A DNA stretch of 32,625 nucleotides from Elusimicrobiota bacterium (lineage in GTDB: Bacteria > Elusimicrobiota > Elusimicrobia > Elusimicrobiales > UBA9959), in NCBI GenBank assembly GCA_030639665.1, contig DAOWCC010000003.1, forward strand, positions 1 to 32,625, written 5' to 3'. Positions 8,586 through 16,787 of this stretch are shown here, in pieces. Within the stretch, counting starts at the first letter, position 1, and the number at the start of each line of letters is the position of its first letter. A program made the position numbers and the translations under genes. The notes beneath the pieces were generated by a model that was not told where the DNA came from, did not search any database, and saw nothing but the letters and a program-made list of their open reading frames with translations.

Positions 8586-10129
8586 AGAAAAAAAATATTA
8601 TATTAATGAATTCTCTAAGGCTTGCGCCGCGGTTTATGTCCACAAATGAATTTTCGCTTGTTTGGGGCCCTCATCCTTTGGTGACTCTCCCTCTTTTAGC
8701 CACTATGGTTCCCAAAAATTGGAATATTAAATTGTTGGATCCCATTGTTTACAATGTAAAACTGAAAGATTTTGGCTCTTTAATACAGAAAGCCGATGTA
8801 GTGTCAATAACCTGTACGGCTTCAAGTTCAGCTCTCAATACGGAGATGACTATAAAATTAATCAGGCAATTAAGGCCGGATATTCATATTGTGCTTGGCG
8901 GGCATCATTCTTCGTTTTATCCCAAAGAGTGGCTCGAAAAAGGGGCGAGTATTATTGTCAGAGGAGAAGGTGAATATACTTTAAAGGAAATTCTGGAGTC
9001 TATTGAAAAAAATGAAGGCTTTGACAAAATTAAGGGAATATCGTTTATTTCCGGCAATAAAATAATTCATAATCCCGATAGAGAATTAATGCCCGATCTT
9101 GACGCTTTGCCGTTTCCCAGATGGGATTTAATGGATTTTGGGCGTTATAATCAATTCACTCGCAGAAAAGGATTGACTGTGGGGATTGAAACCACGCGCG
9201 GTTGCACGAATAAATGTTCATTTTGTCTGGTTAATAAAATGTGGAAAGGAGAGCAGCGGTATCGCTCTCTTAATAAATCCATGGAAGATATTAAGCGGCT
9301 TTATTCGATGGGAGCAAGGCAATTGGGATTTGTGGGAGACGGTTTTGGCAATCCTCCCGACAGGCATATGGAATTGATGAAAGCCATACAAAAAGAAAAA
9401 ATGGATATTGATTGGATGTCGTTTATGAGGGTTGATTCCATTTTAAAAGAACCCCGTTTAGCCAAAGAAATGGCAAAGGCGGGATGCAAAGCTGTTTTTA
9501 TCGGTTTTGAATCGCCTTTTCAAAACCTGTTAAAAATATGGCAAAAAGGCCCCGACGGTTTGGCGAAAGTTTCAACATATCAAAAAGTTTATGAGCTTTT
9601 GGATAAAGAGGGAATACTTGTTTTTGGATTTTTAATAGTCGGGCATCCCCAAGAGCCTGAAGGAATAGTTCCTAAAATTTTTCGGGAATATCAAAAATGG
9701 TGCGATATTCCTTTGGTAAATGCCATTCAGCCGATGAAGGGAACTCTTGATTATGAGGATTATGAAAAGAAAGATTTATTGGCCAAAGATATGTTTTATC
9801 ATGATATAAGAATTCCGAGTTTGAAAGGTTCAAATAGAAATGTTCATGAGGGTTTAAGTTTGTTCGGTAAGAAAATTATTTTTGAGTTTCCGTTTTATAT
9901 GTTTTCGGCTAAAAAAACAAAAAGACAATTTTTCAGGCATATGTATTTGTTTTTAATAAAGAAACTTCTTGAAACGAATTTGGCCGAGCTTAAAGATTAT
10001 TGGCTATTGCTGAATTTTAATAAAATGTCTCCTTCAGACTTGCAGAACGCGGTAATAAACAGAAATCTTAATCCGAAAAAAATAAGCAAACTCGCGGAAA
10101 AATGCAGAAAAGGATTTAGCGTTTTATAG
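8582..10129 (+). CDS. B12-binding-domain radical SAM protein (subfamily B, copy 2)
   Basis: 'IVLGGHHSSFYPKEWLEKGASIIVRGEGE', 'TTRGCTNKCSFCLVN', 'DMFYHD'. ATGA overlap with the upstream gene. Confidence 0.9.
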   Translation: MKKKNIILMNSLRLAPRFMSTNEFSLVWGPHPLVTLPLLATMVPKNWNIKLLDPIVYNVKLKDFGSLIQKADVVSITCTASSSALNTEMTIKLIRQLRPDIHIVLGGHHSSFYPKEWLEKGASIIVRGEGEYTLKEILESIEKNEGFDKIKGISFISGNKIIHNPDRELMPDLDALPFPRWDLMDFGRYNQFTRRKGLTVGIETTRGCTNKCSFCLVNKMWKGEQRYRSLNKSMEDIKRLYSMGARQLGFVGDGFGNPPDRHMELMKAIQKEKMDIDWMSFMRVDSILKEPRLAKEMAKAGCKAVFIGFESPFQNLLKIWQKGPDGLAKVSTYQKVYELLDKEGILVFGFLIVGHPQEPEGIVPKIFREYQKWCDIPLVNAIQPMKGTLDYEDYEKKDLLAKDMFYHDIRIPSLKGSNRNVHEGLSLFGKKIIFEFPFYMFSAKKTKRQFFRHMYLFLIKKLLETNLAELKDYWLLLNFNKMSPSDLQNAVINRNLNPKKISKLAEKCRKGFSVL

Positions 10130-10164
10130 AAACCTGTCATGTATATATCTTATAATGATAAGTA

Positions 10165-11589
10165 ATGGCTAAAGTTTTACTTACGACTCCTCCTTGGCTG
10201 CATTTTCACAGCTTGCAGGTATTGTTTCCCAATATTCCGCCTTTAAATCTTCAAATTTTGGCCGGCGTATTGCGTAATGCCGGCCATGAAGTAATGATTG
10301 CCGATATTCAGCATTTGCCGCTTTCAGATAAGAAATTACAGCGGATGATAGAATCATTTCGACCGGATATCATAGGTTTTTCAGTTTCCGAAATTGCCAC
10401 CACTCCCATTGTCGTTGAGATGGCTGCCAAATTGCGCGAGCGATATCCGAATATAAAATGGTTGGCCGGCGGACAAGCCCCCTCATTCAGTCCGGAATTG
10501 TTTTTGGGAAATAATAAGCCTTTTGACGCGGTCGCCTTATATGAAGGTGAAAACACTATCGCGAATATTGTGTCGGCGCTCGCGGCGGGTTCATTGTCCA
10601 AAGATATTCCCGGCGCCGCTTGGCTCGGAGCCGGCGGAAAAATTGAACGCTCCAAAATAGAGCGTTTAATTTGCGATTTGGATAATAGTCCTTTGCCTTA
10701 TGTGGAAGGAACTTTAAAGAGGGCTTATTATTCGGATGGATTTTGCGGAGCCATTGAGACGGCGCGAGGCTGTCCTTTTAAATGTAATTTTTGTCCCGTG
10801 CCGAATTTTTACGGCAATCCCACCAGATATAAATCCGCTAAGCGCATTTTGGAAGAAATAAGGCAATTAAAAGCGAAAGGCGCCACTGAAATAGCTTTCA
10901 ATGATGACTCTTTCGGGACGAGGTTGCAGATTGCTCGAGAAGTTTTTGAAACAATGATTCGCGAGAATATGAAACTTCGTTTCGGACTTCAAATTCGCGC
11001 CGATATCATCGCGGCCAATCCCGACCTTATTGAGCTGGGGGCCAAGGCCGGTCTGGGTTTGGCTGTAGTCGGTTTTGAGGGTTATACCTTGGCCGTGCAA
11101 GCTAAAGCGGATAAAGGCAATTCCGCCGAAATTAATTATGCCGCTTCGCGGATTTTGCGCCGCAATGGAATTTTTGTTTACGGAACACATATATTCGGCG
11201 GTCCCGGCACCTCTTGGCGCGACAATTTTATTACTTTTTTAAAAGGAAGATTCAATTCCGATATTTTTAGGATGACGATTTTTACTCCCGTGCCCGGCTC
11301 GCCTATTTATAATGAACTTTCCAGCGCGAATTATATTGATGTTAGCAATCCAGGCGATTTTTATGAAGGTAAATATCTTATTCCCAATTCTTTTAATCCT
11401 TTTTTGGTGGAGTTTATGTATTTCGGTTTATTGGCTTTGCATTATGCTTTGCCCGACACTTTGTTTAAGGCGCTGTTTCATTCCAATTTGGATTACCGCG
11501 TTTTTCATCGGCGGGCGTATAAAGCGGCGTTTCTATTTGTTATCGGACAAATCGCTTCGCGGTTCAGAAAAAAAAGGTATGAAATATGA
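10165..11589 (+). CDS. B12-binding-domain radical SAM protein (subfamily C)
   Basis: 'PPLNLQILAGVLRNAGHEVMIADI...WLAGGQAPSFSPELF', 'TARGCPFKCNFCPVPNFYG'. Confidence 0.9.
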   Translation: MAKVLLTTPPWLHFHSLQVLFPNIPPLNLQILAGVLRNAGHEVMIADIQHLPLSDKKLQRMIESFRPDIIGFSVSEIATTPIVVEMAAKLRERYPNIKWLAGGQAPSFSPELFLGNNKPFDAVALYEGENTIANIVSALAAGSLSKDIPGAAWLGAGGKIERSKIERLICDLDNSPLPYVEGTLKRAYYSDGFCGAIETARGCPFKCNFCPVPNFYGNPTRYKSAKRILEEIRQLKAKGATEIAFNDDSFGTRLQIAREVFETMIRENMKLRFGLQIRADIIAANPDLIELGAKAGLGLAVVGFEGYTLAVQAKADKGNSAEINYAASRILRRNGIFVYGTHIFGGPGTSWRDNFITFLKGRFNSDIFRMTIFTPVPGSPIYNELSSANYIDVSNPGDFYEGKYLIPNSFNPFLVEFMYFGLLALHYALPDTLFKALFHSNLDYRVFHRRAYKAAFLFVIGQIASRFRKKRYEI

Positions 11590-13034
11590 CCAGACGGCCG
11601 AAAATTTTATTTGTGAAAAGTCGGAGCATGACTTCAAAGATAAAGGGAACATATGTTTCATTGGGCATTCTTTATATAGCGACATACTTGCGTAAAACTC
11701 TTTCGGCGACAGTGCGCATTATTAACACTATGTGGGATGACGATAATCCTCTAAAAACGGTACTCGACGGAACGCGGGAATTTAAGCCCGACGCGCTTGG
11801 AATCAGCGCTCTTACAGCGGAAGCCTTTTTGGCTCATAAAATAGCGGCCGCCGTAAAAAGCGAAAACCCCGATTTGCCCGTTATAATGGGCGGTCCTTAT
11901 CCTTCTTCGGACCCCGAAAGAGCTCTTAGCGATTTAAATGTGGATATTGTCATTATCGGTGAAGGCGAGGAAACATTCAAAGAACTTGCCGGCGTTATTA
12001 TGAAAGAAGGTCCGCGTTGGAAGGAAGCGAATATATTAAATTCCATTGCCGGTATAGCGTTTCGCGATGGTGAAAATACGCGTATTACGGCTGTCCGTCC
12101 GCCGATAAAAGATCTCGATTCTTTGCCCTTTCCCGATTGGGACCTTATAGATTATCATCGTTTTTGGAAACTCGGCAAATGCGGCATGGCGACCATTGGC
12201 CACAGTTATTATCTGCCGATTTATACTTCCAGAGGCTGTCCTTATAATTGTATTTATTGCCATCAGATTTTCGGTAAAAAATTTAGAGCCCGTTCTCCCG
12301 AGAATGTGGTGGACGAAATAGCTCAAATTATGCGCCGCGGGGTAAATCACATCGAGGTTTTGGACGATATATCCAATTTTGATCAAAAGCGTTTTAATCG
12401 CATACTGGAAATAATGCTGGAGCGAAATCTTCATCCCATGATGAGTTTTCCGAACGGCATTCGCGCCGACCTAATGACCGAAGACTCCATTGATTTGCTT
12501 AAAAAAGTGGGCACGGGGGAGATATCCATAGCTGTTGAAACCGCTTCCAATCGTTTGCAAAAACTATTGGATAAAAATCTTTCTCTTGAAAGAACATGGA
12601 ATACCATAGAAATGTTCGCGAAGCGAAAAATATTCACTCGCGGTTTTTTTATGCTTGGTTTTCCCACCGAAACGGAAGAAGAAATTCGTTCAACTATACG
12701 ATACGCTCATAAATCCAATCTGCATCTCGCTTTGTTTTTTACGCCCAATCCTTTTAAAAACACCAAGCTTTACGATATGTTTACAGATGCCGGAAAAATG
12801 CCGTCCGATACGCGCACCATAGATTTTGAATATTTCGGCTCGCCTTTCAATGGCAGTGAAGTATCGGAAAAGACTTATAAGAGGCTCTACTATTGGGCTT
12901 ATGCTGGATTTCACTTTCATCCGCGCCGCATGTTTCGCATACTTCGCGACAGGCCTTGCAAGGCTGATATTCCGGCGCGAGCTCTGGGATTATTCAGTAA
13001 TTTAGTTTCATTTCGCCGTCTTAAGGAAAATTGA
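11586..13034 (+). CDS. B12-binding-domain radical SAM protein (subfamily A, copy 2)
   Basis: Paralog of the 5618 gene along its length: 'KSRSMTSK', 'ISALTAEAFLAHKIA', 'TSRGCPYNCIYCHQIFGKKFRARSPE', 'LHLALFFTPNPF', C-terminus 'SFRRLKEN' identical. ATGA overlap with upstream gene. Confidence 0.92.
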   Translation: MTRRPKILFVKSRSMTSKIKGTYVSLGILYIATYLRKTLSATVRIINTMWDDDNPLKTVLDGTREFKPDALGISALTAEAFLAHKIAAAVKSENPDLPVIMGGPYPSSDPERALSDLNVDIVIIGEGEETFKELAGVIMKEGPRWKEANILNSIAGIAFRDGENTRITAVRPPIKDLDSLPFPDWDLIDYHRFWKLGKCGMATIGHSYYLPIYTSRGCPYNCIYCHQIFGKKFRARSPENVVDEIAQIMRRGVNHIEVLDDISNFDQKRFNRILEIMLERNLHPMMSFPNGIRADLMTEDSIDLLKKVGTGEISIAVETASNRLQKLLDKNLSLERTWNTIEMFAKRKIFTRGFFMLGFPTETEEEIRSTIRYAHKSNLHLALFFTPNPFKNTKLYDMFTDAGKMPSDTRTIDFEYFGSPFNGSEVSEKTYKRLYYWAYAGFHFHPRRMFRILRDRPCKADIPARALGLFSNLVSFRRLKEN

Positions 13035-13035
13035 T

Positions 13036-14469
13036 ATGCCTAAAATTCTGATGTTGCAGCCTGTTAGAATCCATAAACGCTGGCCCGTGCCCGAAGACTT
13101 TACGGGACTTCTCGGCGCTTCGCCGACTCTCGCTTTCGCGCAATTGCGCGCTAAGCTTAAAAATTACGAAGCGGACTATATGGACGGTTTGGCCAGAGAA
13201 TATTCGCTCGCGGAGCTTACTCGGCGCGCGAAAGCGGTTGATGCCGTTCTTATAAACGCCCATTCCAGTGTGGGCGCTCTTAACGCGGAAGCGAATGTCA
13301 GGCATATTTTAGACAATTGTCCCGGCGTTCCGATAATTATGGGAGGCCATCACGCTACGGTTTATGATTTTCAATGGCTTGGGCGCGGAGCGCATTTTGT
13401 CGTGCGCAATGAAGGTGAAGAAACCATCGTTGAATTGCTTGAGGCTATTTTTAAAGGCGGTTCTTATGATGAGATAAAGGGAATTTCATGGCAGGGTCCC
13501 GGCAATGAATTCCACCGTAATCCGCCCAGATCCTTGATTAAGAATTTAGATGATTTGCCCATTCCCGATTGGGGCATCTACGACAAAAAACTTTATCACT
13601 TGCCTTTGCCCATTAAGGGTTATTCAACTACGGCGGAAACTTCCCGAGGCTGTCCTTATCATTGCAGTTTTTGCGCAGCGAGCGAGATGTGGATGCATAA
13701 GCAGAGGTTTAAAAGTCCAGAGAGAGTTTTGGAAGAATTGCGAATTTTAGGCAAGCTGGGTTTTACAAAAATCTGGTTTGCCGATGATAATTTCGGGCAG
13801 GATCCCGAGCGCTATGCCCAAATATACGAGGGCATTCTTAGGGAAAATATGAAGTTCAATTTTGTGGTTTTCATTCGTTCCGATAATATCGTGAAATCGC
13901 CAGAAGTCATGAGGCTTGCTCATCGCGCGGGCATGCGCGTGGCGCTCGTCGGCATTGAAAGCGCCGTGGACCGCCTTCTTACGGATTGTTCCAAGGTCAG
14001 TGAGGCCGAGACCAGCCGGAAAGCGGTTGAGATTTTGCGTGAAATAGGTATTTTCATCGGAGGTTTCCTTATGGTAGGCTACCTCGATGAGAAACAGGAT
14101 GAAACAGACACCACCTTTCGCGCGGCAAATGAGATGACGGATTATCCCATTATATCCATATTCGAACCGCGATTCGGAACAAAAGATTTTGTTCGCGCCA
14201 AAGCCAAATTGGATACGCCGGGCGGCGATATGTTCTATCATAATACCGAACATTTTATTCCGAGTATGGTTCATGTTTTGCCGCAATATAGAGATTTTTA
14301 TAGGCGTTATTTAACTCATCCCAAACAAATAAATAAGCTTTTATTCGGCACTCCGACGCAAAAAAAGTGTTACCGCACTTTGTATATGAATCTGGCAAAA
14401 TCAGTCCTGCGCGTTACTCCCGCCATGCTGGCCAATCCATGGGAAATGACACGGGATATATACAAATAG
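13036..14469 (+). CDS. B12-binding-domain radical SAM protein (subfamily B, copy 3)
   Basis: 'IIMGGHHATVYDFQWLGRGAHFVVRNEGE', 'TSRGCPYHCSFCAASEMW', 'DMFYHN'. Confidence 0.9.
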   Translation: MPKILMLQPVRIHKRWPVPEDFTGLLGASPTLAFAQLRAKLKNYEADYMDGLAREYSLAELTRRAKAVDAVLINAHSSVGALNAEANVRHILDNCPGVPIIMGGHHATVYDFQWLGRGAHFVVRNEGEETIVELLEAIFKGGSYDEIKGISWQGPGNEFHRNPPRSLIKNLDDLPIPDWGIYDKKLYHLPLPIKGYSTTAETSRGCPYHCSFCAASEMWMHKQRFKSPERVLEELRILGKLGFTKIWFADDNFGQDPERYAQIYEGILRENMKFNFVVFIRSDNIVKSPEVMRLAHRAGMRVALVGIESAVDRLLTDCSKVSEAETSRKAVEILREIGIFIGGFLMVGYLDEKQDETDTTFRAANEMTDYPIISIFEPRFGTKDFVRAKAKLDTPGGDMFYHNTEHFIPSMVHVLPQYRDFYRRYLTHPKQINKLLFGTPTQKKCYRTLYMNLAKSVLRVTPAMLANPWEMTRDIYK

Positions 14470-14529
14470 GTTTCATGATAGTGATGTTTGTTATAAAAAA
14501 ACGATTAACATTTAATGCTATTCTAAAAA

Positions 14530-15843
14530 ATGACAGCTAAGAAAAAATTATCTGAAAAAGTTCTGATTTTGGGCGCCGGTTTAACGGGGCTTAGCGCGGC
14601 TTATAAATTAAAAACGCTCGGCTTTAAAAATGTTTTAGTTTTAGAAAAAGAAAAAAGACCGGGGGGGCTGTTAAAAACCGATAGGAAAGAGGGAGGCGCT
14701 ATAGACCAATTGCCTCATGTTTTTTTCAGCAAGGATAAAACAGTTAAAAGTTTTTTTCTTAAAATGGTCGGAAAAGTTTACAGGCATTCTCATAAACTGG
14801 GGGTTTTGTGGAAAAACGGCTATATTGATTATCCTTTTCAAAACAATATACATCAACTGGAAATAGAGGAAAGAAAAAAAATTCTGAAAGGATTGTTTGA
14901 AAGAAAGCCGCTTAAAAATTTAAAAGCCGGAAATTTTGAAGATTTCGCCGTAAAAACTTTTGGGAACGAATTAACGGAACTGTTTTTCCGGCCCTATAAT
15001 GAAAAGCTTTGGCTGACGCCGCTGAAAAAAATGGATTATAAATGGCTCGCGTCAAAAATAAAAATGCAGGAACCCTCTGAACTTGTTGAAAGCGTTTTGG
15101 GCGCTGAAAATAAAAAAGATAAAGCCGTGGCGCCTCATGCTGAGTTTATTTATCCAAAGAAAGGCGGCATTCAAACGCTTATTGACGGCTTGATTGCCGA
15201 AGTGGGCGCGGATAAAATCAAGCTTGATATTAATATAACCAGGATAGACTCCAAGAAAAAAACGGTTTTCGCGGGAAAAGAAATTTTTCATTACGATAAA
15301 ATCATTTCCACTTTACCTTTAAATGAAGCGGTTAAACTGTCAGGCATGAAAAAGAATGGAAGCGCTTTAAAACGCTTGAAAGCGACAAAGGTTTTTTGCG
15401 TTCAATATGTTCTTAAAAAAATCAATCTTCCCCGGTATCATTGGATATATGTTCCAGGCAAGAAGTTTCCCTTTTATCGCTTAACCAGAGAGGAATTGAT
15501 AAATCCCAAAGCGTTTAAAAATAAAAAAGTTTTGCTGGTTGAATGCGCCATGGGTAAATCCGATTTTCCAAATGAAAAAACTTTTATTAAGGAAATTACT
15601 TCCCATCTCGAAAAGTTAAATATTTTAAAGAGAAAAGACATAGAGCGGATGTGGCATTCCGATCATTTTCCTGCCTATCCCGTTCCGCATTTGAAAGGAG
15701 AGAAGGATATTTCTTTTTGTTTGAATGAGCTTTTAAAAAGGGGAATAATTTCCGCGGGCCGATCGGGAGAATGGTTTATAAAAAATATGGACCATAGCAT
15801 TTTGGCGGGCTTTAAGGCCGCGGGGGAAATTTTAAAAAGATGA
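14530..15843 (+). CDS. FAD/NAD(P)-dependent amine oxidase-type protein (protoporphyrinogen oxidase / UDP-galactopyranose mutase-like)
   Basis: 'KVLILGAGLTGLSAAYKLKTLGFKNVLVLEKEKRPGGLLKT' dinucleotide-binding motif; C-terminal 'GIISAGRSGEWFIKNMDHSILAGFKAA'. Confidence 0.85.
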   Translation: MTAKKKLSEKVLILGAGLTGLSAAYKLKTLGFKNVLVLEKEKRPGGLLKTDRKEGGAIDQLPHVFFSKDKTVKSFFLKMVGKVYRHSHKLGVLWKNGYIDYPFQNNIHQLEIEERKKILKGLFERKPLKNLKAGNFEDFAVKTFGNELTELFFRPYNEKLWLTPLKKMDYKWLASKIKMQEPSELVESVLGAENKKDKAVAPHAEFIYPKKGGIQTLIDGLIAEVGADKIKLDINITRIDSKKKTVFAGKEIFHYDKIISTLPLNEAVKLSGMKKNGSALKRLKATKVFCVQYVLKKINLPRYHWIYVPGKKFPFYRLTREELINPKAFKNKKVLLVECAMGKSDFPNEKTFIKEITSHLEKLNILKRKDIERMWHSDHFPAYPVPHLKGEKDISFCLNELLKRGIISAGRSGEWFIKNMDHSILAGFKAAGEILKR

Positions 15844-16787
15844 TTCCGGCGGTGATACTTACGGCGGGGGAAGGTAAACGCCTTGGAAAGATGTCAAAGA
15901 ACTTTTCCAAGAGTTTGCTGACGGTGGGCGATTCCACTTTACTGGCGGGGCATTTAAATAATTTTCTTGAAATCGGAATTAATGAATTTATTATCGTGGC
16001 GGATCCTTTGTCCGAGGATATAGAAAAAGAGGCCCAAAAAGTTCTCAAAAACCGGAAGGCTTCTTTTCGCGTTGTTCATCAGAAAAAAAGATTAGGCATA
16101 GGCCACGCGGCTTTGCTTGCCGAAAAATATATCGGCGAGGGAGAATTTATTCTTGTCTTGGGAGATACTTTTTATTCGCCCGGGGATATTTTAGCCGCCA
16201 TTAAGGAGATAACTTCCGGCTCCGTCGATGCCGTTTTATCGGTGAGAAAAGTTTCCGATGACAAAGAAATACTTAAAGAATGCACCGTTAAGCTTGATGA
16301 AAACAATGTTGTTGAAAAAATAGTTGAAAAGCCCGAGCGGGCCTTGAGCATGATGAAGCCTTGCGGAGTTTATTTTTTTAATCATAAGTTTTTTAAACAT
16401 TTGAAAAAAACTTCGGCATCTTCTTTAAGGGGTGAAATAGAGCTGACTGACGCCATAGATAATTTTGTTCGGGAAGGCGGAATGGTTGTGGCCAGAAATA
16501 CTTTGAAGTTTGATGTTAATATAAATTATCCAAGGGATATATTGGCCGCCAATTTAGCCTGGCTCGCCCAAAAAAAAATAAAATGTTTTTCTCACGCGAG
16601 CGCCGTTATAGGCGAAGACGTTTCGCTTTCTGAAAGCGTTGTGGGCCAAAACAGCCGGATTGGAAAGTTTTCCAAGCTGAGGCGGGTTGTGGTTTTTCCC
16701 GGCAGTGAAGTTTCTCCCAATTCAAATTTGGAAAATATTATTGTTCTGCCGGATATGAAAATTCCGGTTTTGCCGGATGAAAATTAA
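15840..16787 (+). CDS. NDP-sugar pyrophosphorylase-like nucleotidyltransferase with short hexapeptide-type C-terminus
   Basis: 'AVILTAGEGKRLGKMSKNFSKSLLTVGDSTLL', 'FILVLGDTFYSPGD', 'VEKPERAL', C-terminal 'AVIGEDVSLSESVVGQNSRIGKFSKL'. ATGA overlap with upstream gene. Confidence 0.85.
   Translation: MIPAVILTAGEGKRLGKMSKNFSKSLLTVGDSTLLAGHLNNFLEIGINEFIIVADPLSEDIEKEAQKVLKNRKASFRVVHQKKRLGIGHAALLAEKYIGEGEFILVLGDTFYSPGDILAAIKEITSGSVDAVLSVRKVSDDKEILKECTVKLDENNVVEKIVEKPERALSMMKPCGVYFFNHKFFKHLKKTSASSLRGEIELTDAIDNFVREGGMVVARNTLKFDVNINYPRDILAANLAWLAQKKIKCFSHASAVIGEDVSLSESVVGQNSRIGKFSKLRRVVVFPGSEVSPNSNLENIIVLPDMKIPVLPDEN

Noticed and set aside
8455-8649. 64-aa ORF across the B/B' gene junction as a possible RiPP precursor
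   Set aside because: Out of frame overlap with two strong CDS, no leader/core pattern and no RBS.
11312-11695. 127-aa + strand ORF spanning the C-to-A' rSAM junction
   Set aside because: Out of frame with two supported rSAM genes and no domain-like sequence.
13747-14286. 179-aa antisense ORF opposite the third subfamily B rSAM gene
   Set aside because: The + strand gene has full motif support; no recognisable domain or RBS for the antisense frame.
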